6,632 nucleotides of DNA from contig JAUPKM010000633.1 of the NCBI GenBank assembly GCA_030837445.1, positions 1 through 6,632 of the forward strand. The letters are read 5' to 3'. The notes under the pieces are model-generated. The model saw nothing but the letters and a program-made list of their open reading frames with translations, did not search any database and was not told the origin of the DNA. Positions 1 to 6,342 of the stretch are shown piece by piece. This DNA comes from Actinomycetota bacterium. Lineage in GTDB: Bacteria > Actinomycetota > Actinomycetes > S36-B12 > UBA10799. The translations under genes and the position numbers were made by a program. How positions within the stretch are numbered: the stretch's first letter is position 1; each line of letters starts with the position of its first letter.

Positions 1-477
1 GCAGGACCGATGATCGTCCCCGTCAACCGAAGATGATCAGCGCACCTGAGCTGCGACGGACCCTCCCCGTGGACCTTGTCAAGGACCAGCCACCTGCGGA
101 AACGAAGTTGGCACAAGCTCAATGTCGCCGGCAACTCTGCGTAGAGGATCTGGAGGACGATTTCCAACCCGCCGTGAAGGGGACCCGCGTTCCCTTGCCC
201 ATCCCAAGCAATGCAGAAAAGACCAATTTAACGAACCCGCTCTCATCCCCACGACCACATTCAATCGTTCCATTCAGGGCTCAACCGACATAGGCCTCTC
301 ATAATCATGACATTTCCGTAGAAAGTTTCAATAGAACACCGAGAGATCCAGCGATCACAACACACCTTACCGGTTTTCAATTCCCTTTGGACATTATTCA
401 CAGTGGCGAAATTACCATTCGCTACATCCGGACGCAGTGCGGAAGAATGATTCGAAAACGCACCCTGCGTGCAGTTG
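1..477. other. Region without a recognisable gene
   Basis: No convincing gene is visible here. The first 36 bases can be read on the plus strand as the last 11 codons of a protein ending in VNRR and TGA at 34-36, which could be the tail of a gene outside the window. One minus-strand frame is also open from about 230 to the left edge, but it has no ribosome binding site and no family resemblance. From about 230 onward the DNA becomes clearly AT-richer. A small imperfect hairpin lies at 177-196 (AAGGGGA pairing with TTCCCTT, one G-T pair) with no evident role. The right end of this region lies just downstream of the original stop codon of the IS-disrupted gene. Confidence 0.5.
403..425 (-). terminator. 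Possible hairpin downstream of the original stop of the disrupted gene
   Basis: GTGGCGAA (403-410) pairs with TTCGCTAC (418-425) around a 7-nt loop, with a single mismatch on one strand that becomes a G-U pair on the other. It lies about 50 bases beyond the TAA at 478-480 on the minus strand, where a terminator of the pre-insertion gene would be expected. There is no T-run after it, so the call is weak. Confidence 0.22.
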
Positions 478-539
478 TTACTTCCAGACACGCACATTGA
501 CCACAACCTTCATTTCACCAACAAAACCACTTACATCGT
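478..539 (-). pseudogene. Severed C-terminal end of the IS-disrupted membrane protein gene
   Basis: On the minus strand, this segment continues the reading frame of the gene fragment at 1938-2571 once the IS and one copy of the target duplication are removed. Past residues IND-V it reads SGFVGEMKVVVNVRVWK and then TAA (478-480), with no interruption. The final V-x-V-W-K resembles the closing strand of small extracytoplasmic actinobacterial domains. It has no start codon or ribosome binding site of its own, so it should now be silent. The frame continuity across the junction is visible directly; the original length of about 228 residues follows if the start at 2571 is right. Confidence 0.75.
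530..539. repeat. Target-site duplication, left copy
   Basis: CTTACATCGT at 530-539 recurs at 1937-1946, directly outside the two ends of the insertion sequence. Nine bases (TTACATCGT) lie fully outside both ends; the tenth, C, may be part of the right terminus. ISL3 elements usually duplicate 8 bp, so one base at the edge is probably shared by chance. Confidence 0.85.
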
Positions 540-570
540 GGCTCTACTGACGCTTCCGTGGGTGTGATCA
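540..570 (+). repeat. Left terminal inverted repeat of the ISL3 element
   Basis: It begins GGCTCTACTGACGCTTCC and ends GTGTGATCA. It differs from the right repeat at only two of 31 positions, both in the outermost four bases. The transposase stop codon (568-570) lies inside this repeat, so the coding region ends at the transposase binding site. Confidence 0.9.
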
Positions 571-1824
571 TGCCGCTCGGCCGGGTAATTGTGGGCAGAG
601 GCCACCGCGGGTGAGTTCGATCATGGCGATGAGGGCTTCGGGGGTGTGGAACCCGTAGGCTCGTCGGGCCAGGGCTGCGATGTGGGTGTTGGTGTTCTCG
701 GCGAGGGCGCTGGTGATGCCGGTGTCGAGGGTGTTGCCGATCAGGTCGTGGAAGCGGCGGAGCTTGCGGGCCAGGTCGACCATCTCGGGGATCCGGGACC
801 GGGATGCCCAGGCGATCACCCCGGCGAGCAGGCGCCGGCCGCGGACGCCCTTGATCCGGAACACTTCCCGCAGCTGCTCCTTGATCAGGTAAGCCCGGTA
901 GAGCGGCCCGTTGGTCTTCTTGATCGAGGCCAGGGACTCGGTCTGTCCGTCGGTGAGGTTGGCGGGGTTCTTCAGCACCGCCCAGCGGGAGCCCTTCAGT
1001 GTGGCGGCGTCTTCGCCCCGACCGGTGGCCTTGAGTTCCTGGACAATCCGGCGGCGGACGTCGTCGACTGCCTCGGACGCCCAGGCCACGACATGGAACG
1101 AATCCAGGCACAGCACCGCGTTCGGGGCCTTGGCCTTCACCACGGTGTGGATCCAGTCCGCTCCGTCGCAGCCCACATGCGTCAACGCGGCCGCCCGCTG
1201 GGTGCCCAGAGCGGTGAAGAACGCCTCCACGGTGGCCTTGGACCGGCCTTCAGCGGCCCAGACCACCCGGCCGGTGTCCAGATCCGTCACCACGGTGAGG
1301 TACCGGTGGCCCTTGCGGTAGGCCTTCTCATCAATCGCGATCTTCACGACCCCGGCGAGCCGGTCGCTCCGGCCCCGGGCCTCGGCCACCACCCGGGCCA
1401 CCATCGCGGTCACCGCCCGCCACGACGAACGCGTCAGCACCGCGACCACCGACGCCGCGGTGTGAGCGGCCAGCCAGGCCGTCTGCTCCTCGAACGCGGC
1501 CGTGAACGCACTGCCGTGCCGAGCCCACGACACCGCCGCGACAATCACCCCGTGTTCCCGGCACCGCACCCGCGGGGCCTCAGCCTCCAGAAACACCCTG
1601 GTCGAACCCAGATCCAGGCCCCGCCACCGACGACGGCCGTCTCCACGGTCGTACCCCGGACACCGCCGCCCACACCGCGGACACCGCGACCCCTGCCGCC
1701 TCGACGACCTCACCGACACCACCACGACGACCTCTCCGCCGTCCCCGGCCTCCACCTCGACACCCTCGATCACCACATGCCGCTCGACTCCGAGCAGCAC
1801 CCTCCATACGCTGACACCAGACAC
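568..1824 (-). CDS. ISL3-family transposase
   Basis: This is a DDE transposase that should bind the 31-bp ends of the surrounding element and catalyse its cut-and-paste movement. Near the N-terminus is a zinc-finger-like segment: a C-x2-C-x3-C cluster (about residues 48-55) followed by a Cys-x2-His pair about 40 residues later, as in the family's zf-ISL3 domain. A helical DNA-binding stretch follows. The catalytic domain shows a first Asp in AIDEKAYRKGHRY (about 165), a second in CLDSFHVV (about 241) and the Glu of SALAENTNTH (about 376), just before the family-typical RRAYGFHTPE. I chose the GTG at 1824 (418 residues) because GGGAG lies 6 nt upstream. The frame is also open to a GTG at 1899 (443 residues), but those extra residues look non-coding. 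No frameshift or internal stop is seen, so the protein looks functional. Confidence 0.92.
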   Translation of the reverse strand: MSGVSVWRVLLGVERHVVIEGVEVEAGDGGEVVVVVSVRSSRRQGSRCPRCGRRCPGYDRGDGRRRWRGLDLGSTRVFLEAEAPRVRCREHGVIVAAVSWARHGSAFTAAFEEQTAWLAAHTAASVVAVLTRSSWRAVTAMVARVVAEARGRSDRLAGVVKIAIDEKAYRKGHRYLTVVTDLDTGRVVWAAEGRSKATVEAFFTALGTQRAAALTHVGCDGADWIHTVVKAKAPNAVLCLDSFHVVAWASEAVDDVRRRIVQELKATGRGEDAATLKGSRWAVLKNPANLTDGQTESLASIKKTNGPLYRAYLIKEQLREVFRIKGVRGRRLLAGVIAWASRSRIPEMVDLARKLRRFHDLIGNTLDTGITSALAENTNTHIAALARRAYGFHTPEALIAMIELTRGGLCPQLPGRAA

Positions 1825-1906
1825 GCCATGCTCCCAGTCACTGGTTCCCGTTCTTCGACAGCTCGGAAACCTAACCGGGACATGGCGTGTCGCCGTCACC
1901 GGGCCC

Positions 1907-1937
1907 TGATCACACCCACGGAAGCGTCAGTAGGGGC
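1907..1937 (-). repeat. Right terminal inverted repeat of the ISL3 element
   Basis: This is the reverse complement of the left repeat at 29 of 31 positions. Read on the minus strand it supplies the last codons and the TGA (1927-1929) that now end the interrupted chromosomal gene. It lies about 80 bases upstream of the preferred transposase start, so the transposase promoter is probably in or beside it. Confidence 0.9.
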
Positions 1938-2571
1938 TTACATCGTTGATCCTAACATGAGCCACCCGTCGATCAGAGGTCTGAAAACAGTATTTATTCC
2001 CACCCTGTGGACGAACTCCCGAATACCCTGAAAGGGAATCCTCAATAAGCGCATTGCACTCCTGGAGAAATTCCAGCGCCGGACTGCCGTCTTCATGCAG
2101 ATCCCCATTGTTTACTCGCAGGACTTCTTTGTCCATGAACAGATCAATGCCACCATTCGGCCCGGAGTCTTTGATGAGTGCAATGTTCCCATTTTCAAGG
2201 TCCACCCCAGTACCAGATTGAATAACAATCTGTTCGTCAACGAGAAGAAAATCTGCTTCAGACGTCTCCCCTGCAGACCCCGTCGTCCGACCCAAAGACT
2301 CAACCCCCTGCTCCAAGGACTCAGTCGTCTGCTCCGTCGAGGAGCTCCCCGCACCACTATTGGAGTCTTGGTCCACATCTACCCCCTCATTGGTCGTCGT
2401 CGGCTCAGGGGGGTTATTAGCCTGATCAGTACCTGTCGCAGTAGAACGTTCAGACACAACCGGCCTAGACGTGACCAAAGATGAACCCTCACGACTAACA
2501 GCGAAAGGGACAATGATAGCCGCCACTGACGCAATTGCTCCGATACCAGTCCACCACGGGTGCGCCAACAA
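1927..2571 (-). pseudogene. Membrane-anchored protein with a C-terminal Cys-pair domain, truncated by the IS
   Basis: A 214-codon frame of unknown function. After the short start LAHPWW comes one hydrophobic segment (about residues 8-25), then a long Ser/Thr/Glu/Asn-rich linker (about 26-105), then a compact domain (about 108 to the end). In the domain two cysteines (C172 in LQECNAL, C195 in NKYCFQTSDRRVAHV) could form a disulphide. The order suggests one N-terminal membrane anchor with the folded domain outside the cell. The C-Y-x-x-T-x-x-R-x-A-x-V pattern resembles small domains of other actinobacterial surface proteins, but this is not a firm family assignment. The frame now ends SPY-TGA inside the IS; the native end lies at 478-539. 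The start is uncertain: TTG at 2571 (AGGGGG about 11 nt upstream) is the only start-like codon after an in-frame TGA at 2617-2619, apart from an adjacent TTG, so an older N-terminal frameshift is possible. It is less GC-rich than the genes to the right. The lost final strand (about 17 residues) probably prevents folding. Confidence 0.7.
1937..1946. repeat. Target-site duplication, right copy
   Basis: CTTACATCGT is repeated exactly from 530-539. On the minus strand it encodes part of the IND-V codons of the interrupted gene, which shows that the target lay inside a coding sequence. Confidence 0.85.
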
Positions 2572-2619
2572 CCCGCGAAAGACCCCCTGCGCGCGCTCCG
2601 TTTCGGCGGGACACTGTCA

Positions 2620-3259
2620 TCAAGTGAGTACATCGAGCACACTCATTTTCCATAGTCACCAGCTAGAACACCGATGCCCACCCATGGGCAAGCCGGATGA
2701 TACTGACCTCATACGACCACAAAGCGCCTACAACTCAGAATTGTCCAGATGTGGGAGTTGTCAATCCCCCAAACCTCCGAGATTCACATCAGCAGAAGGT
2801 AACTCTTCATCATGACATACTTTGCCTGCCACAATCTCTTGTTGTCGCCTTACGACTCACCCGGCACCTCCCACTGCACAACTCCACGACATGTCGAGCT
2901 AACGCCAGATGGGATTCGTCCCCGACCACTGAACGACAGCGCGACTATCGACAGATCTTTCAAGATCACCCCCACAAGCACATTGAGGAGAAGAGCGAAT
3001 CGATGCCCTCGAATCACTTATTGATGGCTTTGATTGCATTGGCCTCGATTGTGAATCGAACATGCATGGAAGGCACGCTGCAGGCGACCACTTACAACAC
3101 TCACTTACGGACGTAGGTCATTTCTGTACTCCCTCCCAGTTAGTTCACTATTGAAGATCCGGTGACACCATAATTTTCACATGTCGGACGAAGCCCGCGA
3201 TGAGGCCCCGATCCCGGCTTCAGCAGCATCGGTCTTGACACGGAGGGAGCGTTCATTGA
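2620..3259. other. Region without a recognisable gene
   Basis: About 640 bases between the disrupted gene and the regulator hold no gene I can identify. The composition is AT-richer than the right half. Several frames stay open by chance, but their translations are rich in His, Pro, Thr and Cys without family resemblance. It should contain the promoter of the disrupted gene, but no convincing -35/-10 pair was found. A small hairpin, GCCCA (2676-2680) with TGGGC (2685-2689), contains the palindrome CCCATGGG. The stretch 3003-3116 could encode a 37-residue peptide (see the separate entry). It may be a decayed remnant of accessory DNA. Confidence 0.5.
3003..3116 (+). CDS. Possible small peptide of unknown function
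   Basis: ATG at 3003 opens a 37-codon frame ending at TAG (3114-3116). The first part, NHLLMALIALASIVN, is hydrophobic enough for one short membrane segment; the rest is polar. GAGGAGAAG upstream resembles a ribosome binding site, but the spacing is long (about 12 nt). The codon use is not GC-rich in third positions as expected for this genome, and no family is recognised. The frame is open further upstream without a better start. It could easily be a chance reading frame. Confidence 0.15.
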   Translation: MPSNHLLMALIALASIVNRTCMEGTLQATTYNTHLRT

Positions 3260-4483
3260 TCAGTTGTTCTCGGCGTGACAGGACAAGAGGTCCTTAATGT
3301 CGGGGAGTGTGGCGAAGGGTCGTAGTCGGTCGAGCACGATGCGGGTGCGAGTTGTGAGTCGTTCACTGGAGAGGTCGCTGGCGATTGTGATCATTCGTTT
3401 GGTGGTCTCGGCTGCTGCTTCAGGTTCGTTGGCGTCGATGTAGGCGACGGCGAGCCAGGACAGGTAGAGGGCGAGTTCCCGGGCGTGGGTGGCGTCGTAT
3501 CGGTCCAAGACCTTGGTCAGCAGCGGGACGGCGCGCAATGGACGGGACAGTTCGGTGAAGCATCGGGCTTCCATGATGTCGAGTTCTTCAGTGGTAACCC
3601 AGTACAGGTACGCGGGTTCCTCGTCTCCAGCGACGTAGGCGTCGAGTGCTTCCCTGGCGTTGACGAGCGCGCGAATGGTCTCTTGGGGGTTGTTCGTTCT
3701 GGTGTGTGTCCAGGCTCTGCGGTCGTGGACGAGGGCGCGGGCGCGGGGTGGCGCGTCTGGCCCGGTGATGGTGGTCGCGGCTTCGACGAGGGTCAGGGCG
3801 TCGTGGGGGCGTCCGGTGTTGGCGTGATGGTAGGCCAGTGATCCGATGAGGTTGCCGGTGAGGGTGTGGTCCTCGGCTTGGCGGGATGCGCTGATGCCGA
3901 GGTGGTAGGCCTGTTCGGCGCGGCCATGGTGCCCGGCGTCACTGGCGATCCATCCGGCGATCTGGGCGAGTTCACCGATGGCGGTCAGCAGCGTGGTGCC
4001 GACGGCTTCGGTGTGGGTGCTTTCGCGGTAGAGCCTTGATGCTGATCTCAGTTCTCGGAGCGCTGGAACGATCAGGTCTCCCCCGGCCAGTACATCGTCG
4101 GCGAGACGCAGGCCATGGATGCGACCGTAGAGGTCATCGACGGTTTGGCGTCCAACCCTGCGCCCTGTCCGCGTCATGGTCAGGGGGAGGAGAGGATCCC
4201 TGTCGGTGGGCAACAGTTCTGCGAGGGTTGCTGCGGGTCCAGGTTCTGCGTTTGAGACACAGGCACGTTCAAGTGTTTCCCGAGGCACGTTCAGTACATG
4301 GGCCAGGGTAGGGAGCCACACGAGAGGGACGCGTTTTCCAGCTTCCCACCGATAGACGTCGTGACGGGTGTTGGTGTCTCGTCCAGCCGCAGCGTTAAGG
4401 ATCTCGGCCAGCCGAGCCTGGCTCCACCCGTTGGCTCGGCGCAGTCGCCGAATCATCGGGCCTATTCCTTCACCCGTGTTCAT
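3260..4483 (-). CDS. XRE-family transcriptional regulator with TPR-like C-terminal region
   Basis: A 407-residue cytoplasmic DNA-binding regulator. Residues 7-66 form an XRE/Cro-type helix-turn-helix: IRRLRRANGWSQARLAEIL carries the family's S-Q-x-x-L-A turn (21-26), and VYRWEAGKRVPLVWLPTLAHVL the recognition helix and its support. The remaining about 300 residues are almost all helical with TPR-like repeats, for example GHHGRAEQAYHLGISASRQA and the next unit NLIGSLAYHHANTGRPHDAL, ending with SWLAVAYIDANEPEAAAET. Long HTH-TPR proteins of this build are common actinobacterial regulators, and the repeats usually sense a peptide, protein or small ligand; the ligand here is unknown. The ATG at 4483 has no clear Shine-Dalgarno sequence (GGGTGA immediately precedes it), so translation may be leaderless or weakly initiated. 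The gene is divergent from the methyltransferase operon, and CTGGCCTACA direct repeats lie just upstream of its start, which suggests autoregulation and perhaps control of the operon. Confidence 0.9.
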   Translation of the reverse strand: MNTGEGIGPMIRRLRRANGWSQARLAEILNAAAGRDTNTRHDVYRWEAGKRVPLVWLPTLAHVLNVPRETLERACVSNAEPGPAATLAELLPTDRDPLLPLTMTRTGRRVGRQTVDDLYGRIHGLRLADDVLAGGDLIVPALRELRSASRLYRESTHTEAVGTTLLTAIGELAQIAGWIASDAGHHGRAEQAYHLGISASRQAEDHTLTGNLIGSLAYHHANTGRPHDALTLVEAATTITGPDAPPRARALVHDRRAWTHTRTNNPQETIRALVNAREALDAYVAGDEEPAYLYWVTTEELDIMEARCFTELSRPLRAVPLLTKVLDRYDATHARELALYLSWLAVAYIDANEPEAAAETTKRMITIASDLSSERLTTRTRIVLDRLRPFATLPDIKDLLSCHAENN

Positions 4484-4492
4484 TCACCCAGT

Positions 4493-4524
4493 CTGGCCTA
4501 CATCCTGGCCTACACGCTGGCAGC
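4493..4524. promoter_or_regulatory. 12-bp-period direct repeats, candidate operator
   Basis: CTGGCCTACATC (4493-4504) is followed without a gap by CTGGCCTACACG (4505-4516), then by a partial third unit CTGGCAGC (4517-4524). Ten bases are identical between the first two units. The array lies 10-41 bp upstream of the regulator's start codon, inside the space shared with the divergent methyltransferase gene. A 12-bp period puts successive sites on nearly the same face of the helix, as expected for cooperative binding. Its assignment to the XRE protein is inference. Confidence 0.45.
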
Positions 4525-4766
4525 TCCGCCCTGATCGGGGAATCGAGATGCTGTTGGCCATGGCGACAGGACCCGATGCGGAACGTCAGGAGCAGTACTC
4601 GACTGCCGGGACCTGTGGTTTCATGCAACCAAATATTGTGCCTGAAGATACGGTTGGTCTGTCGAATCTGCCGCAGACAACGGACTTGGATCGTGGTCGA
4701 GACGTTTCGTCGGACGAGAACTGGATCATACGCGGTCCCTATACGACGAGCGTTTCCGAAGAGCAG
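4525..4766 (+). promoter_or_regulatory. Leader region upstream of the methyltransferase
   Basis: About 240 bases separate the repeat array from the preferred methyltransferase start. The methyltransferase frame stays open throughout, with in-frame ATGs at 4548 (GGGGAATCGAG just upstream) and 4623. Third codon positions are much less GC-rich than in the gene body, and the translated residues have no family resemblance, so I read it as promoter and untranslated leader. It must hold the operon promoter, but no convincing -35/-10 pair stands out; TATACG at about 4740 is a possible -10. Confidence 0.4.
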
Positions 4767-5654
4767 ATGGAGACGCCGGAAGCCTCCAGTTATGTGGATT
4801 CCGCTGCCGGCGAGCCTGTTCGCGACTGTGTGGATGCTGCGACTGCCGCGCGTGTGTATGACGCGTGGCTCTTGGGTAAGGACAACCGGGCGGTTGACCG
4901 CCGGGTCGCTGAGGCGGTGGCGGAACTGGTGCCGTGGGTGCCCGTGGGGGTGAGGGCGAATCGTCGGTTCCTGGTGCGGGTAGTACGGCATTTGGCAGAG
5001 CGGGGGGTGCGGCAGTTCCTGGATGTGGGGTCAGGGTTGCCGACGCGCCCGAACGTGCACGAGGTCGCGCAGCGCGTCCATCCGGACGCGCGGGTGGTGT
5101 ACGTGGACAACGATCCGGTGGTCGCTGCTCATGGACGAGCGCTGCTGGCCGTGGACGAACGGACGGTGATGGTCACCGCCGATGCCACCGACCCAATGGG
5201 GATCGTGGGTGACCCGCTGGTGGCCGCGCATCTGGACTGGTCTCAGCCGGTGGGGGTGCTGTTCGTCGCGGTGCTGCACTTCGTGCCGGACGACGCCGTC
5301 GCCGCAGACGTGATGCGCACGTTCAGGCAGATCCTCGCGCCCGGGAGCGCGTTGGCGGTCTCGCATGTGACACCGGGCCCGCCGGAGCAGGCCGAAGCGA
5401 TGCGCGAGGCGTTGAAGATCTACCGGGAGTTGGCCGTTCCGATCGTGCCAAGGGCTCCCAGCGCCGTGGCATCGTTCCTCGACGGCCTGGACCTTCTGCC
5501 CCCGGGACTGGTCCGGGTGGACCGGTGGCAGGCACGCGGCGAGCGGGATATGTGGCCACGCGCCCACTGGTCCAAGCCGTCGCCAGGGTCTACCTGGACA
5601 GGAGAGATCCACGGAGTCGGAGCCGTCGGCATCGTTCCTCCGGCGACTATCTGA
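4767..5654 (+). CDS. DUF574-type S-adenosylmethionine-dependent methyltransferase
   Basis: A soluble Rossmann-fold enzyme of 295 residues that should transfer a methyl group from S-adenosylmethionine; the substrate is unknown for this family. The family-defining N-terminal block is present as ARVYDAWLLGKDNRAVDR (about 28-45), where the usual form reads L-L-G-G-K-D-N. It is followed by the SAM-binding motif FLDVGSGLPTRPNVHEVAQ (84-102) and the acidic loop VVYVDNDPVV (110-119), whose first Asp would bind the ribose. TADATDP and the helix-strand unit with VAVLHFVPD complete the fold, and the C-terminal FLDGLDLLPPGLVRVDRW is also typical. The ATG at 4767 gives a length close to the usual 260-280 residues; GAAGAG just upstream is a weak ribosome binding site. 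GTG at 4794 or ATG at 4548 cannot be excluded. The tail after RW is longer and more divergent than usual. It appears to be the first gene of the plus-strand operon and is divergent from the XRE regulator, a pairing frequent in actinobacteria. Confidence 0.88.
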   Translation: METPEASSYVDSAAGEPVRDCVDAATAARVYDAWLLGKDNRAVDRRVAEAVAELVPWVPVGVRANRRFLVRVVRHLAERGVRQFLDVGSGLPTRPNVHEVAQRVHPDARVVYVDNDPVVAAHGRALLAVDERTVMVTADATDPMGIVGDPLVAAHLDWSQPVGVLFVAVLHFVPDDAVAADVMRTFRQILAPGSALAVSHVTPGPPEQAEAMREALKIYRELAVPIVPRAPSAVASFLDGLDLLPPGLVRVDRWQARGERDMWPRAHWSKPSPGSTWTGEIHGVGAVGIVPPATI

Positions 5655-5661
5655 GGATCGT

Positions 5662-5666
5662 GAGGA
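5662..5666 (+). promoter_or_regulatory. Ribosome binding site that sets the GPP34 start
   Basis: GAGGA ends 5 nt before the ATG at 5672. This favours that start over in-frame candidates upstream inside the methyltransferase gene, because family similarity also begins at this methionine. Confidence 0.65.
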
Positions 5667-5671
5667 CAGCC

Positions 5672-6310
5672 ATGGAAACGCGCCTCGCCGACGATTTCTA
5701 TCTGATCACGCATGATGACCGATCCGGAGCGTTGCAGGTCCCACTGGAGGCGGCTCGCCTGGGCCTGGCAACTGCGTTGCTCGCCGAGTTGTGGTTGACG
5801 GGTCATCTGGTGATCTACCGGGATGGCGTGTACCCGACCGGGTCGACGGGACGGCCGGGGAACGGGTTGGCGGGTGAGGTCCTGGCCGCGATCAGCGACC
5901 CACGGTCAGAGCGTCTGGTGGGGGCGTGGATCCGGTTCCTGGCCATCGACGCTGTCCCGGATGTGCGGGGGCGCCTGCTCGCTGACGGCGTCCTGCTGAC
6001 GGTCCGGCGACGAGGGGCGTTCGGGCGTCGTACGTTTCCGCCGGCCAGCAGTAATGAGGCGGCGTGGGCCGGGATGCGGATCGCCCGCCAACTGTCCTAC
6101 CGGGAACCGTTGTCGGCGTCGGATCAGATCCTGACCGGGATCGTCCTGGCGACCGGGCTGCTGGACCGAGTGTTGTGGGACCCCGTCACCCACAGCGGCG
6201 GCCACCAGACCGCCGCCGAGGTTCGGGCCGGTCTGCCGTCGGAGGTGCAGGTCCTGTTGGGGCATCTGGAGGCGTGCGTGGCCAACGCCGTCCTGACCGC
6301 CCTGCACTAA
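5672..6310 (+). CDS. GPP34 family protein (bacterial GOLPH3-like domain)
   Basis: A 212-residue protein made almost entirely of one GPP34 domain. The start METRLADDFYLITHDDRSG matches the family's L-A-D-D-x-x-L-L-x-H-D-x-x-x-G opening. It is followed by the helix AARLGLATALLAELWLTGHL, the short beta segment LVIYRDGVYP, and the helical C-terminal part ending LEACVANAVLTALH. The length is normal for the bacterial stand-alone form. In eukaryotes GPP34/GOLPH3 binds phosphatidylinositol-4-phosphate on Golgi membranes; in actinobacteria the family is abundant but its role is not settled, so only a peripheral membrane or lipid-associated role can be suggested. No signal peptide or transmembrane helix is seen. 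It starts 17 nt after the methyltransferase stop, with its own GAGGA site, which strongly suggests co-transcription. A longer frame from 5525 overlaps the methyltransferase and is rejected as the start because residues before METRL are Arg-rich and non-family. Confidence 0.9.
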   Translation: METRLADDFYLITHDDRSGALQVPLEAARLGLATALLAELWLTGHLVIYRDGVYPTGSTGRPGNGLAGEVLAAISDPRSERLVGAWIRFLAIDAVPDVRGRLLADGVLLTVRRRGAFGRRTFPPASSNEAAWAGMRIARQLSYREPLSASDQILTGIVLATGLLDRVLWDPVTHSGGHQTAAEVRAGLPSEVQVLLGHLEACVANAVLTALH

Positions 6311-6342
6311 CCGACTCACCAGCCTGCTGTTTCGTCATCCGT

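Larger units (their letters stand above)
540..1937 (-). mobile_element. Complete ISL3-family insertion sequence, about 1.4 kb
   Basis: The element is bounded by 31-bp inverted repeats (540-570 and 1907-1937) that match at 29 positions, starts with the GGCTCT-type end common in the ISL3 family, and carries one transposase that fills almost the whole length on the minus strand. Direct copies of TTACATCGT flank it. Intact ends, an intact transposase and a perfect target duplication together indicate a recent, possibly still mobile insertion. The exact outer boundary is uncertain by one base on either side because the target and the terminus share bases. The element is more GC-rich than the DNA it entered, which makes its edges visible in base composition as well. 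Confidence 0.92.

Noticed and set aside
79..273. Overlapping short frames on both strands at the left edge
   Set aside because: None has a ribosome binding site, GC-rich third positions or a recognisable motif.
515..1111. 198-codon minus-strand frame inside the IS
   Set aside because: It overlaps the transposase in another frame and consists of Arg/Pro/His-rich noise; the transposase frame carries the catalytic motifs.
589..2031. Long 480-codon plus-strand frame through the insertion sequence
   Set aside because: It is antisense to the transposase, crosses the IS boundary, and its translation is Gly/His/Pro/Arg-rich without family resemblance; it is a product of high GC on the opposite strand.
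2697..3002. Longer plus-strand frame ending at 3116
   Set aside because: The residues are His/Pro/Thr-rich without family resemblance, third positions lack the expected GC bias, and no ribosome binding site precedes 2697.
3014..3067. 17-codon minus-strand frame beginning MHVRFTIEANAIKAINK
   Set aside because: It looks protein-like but is too short, lacks a ribosome binding site, and has an in-frame stop a few codons upstream; at most a remnant.
3181..3297. 38-codon plus-strand frame beginning MSDEARDEAPIPAS
   Set aside because: It overlaps the 3' end of the regulator gene antisense, has no ribosome binding site and no recognisable family.
4368..4766. Methyltransferase start at 4368, overlapping the regulator gene
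   Set aside because: This would overlap the N-terminus of the divergent regulator by over 100 bases and add residues with no family resemblance; the ATG at 4767 gives the normal family length.
5525..5671. Earlier start for the GPP34 gene, inside the methyltransferase gene
   Set aside because: Those 49 codons are Arg-rich and antecede the conserved opening; GAGGA 5 nt before ATG 5672 marks the likelier start.
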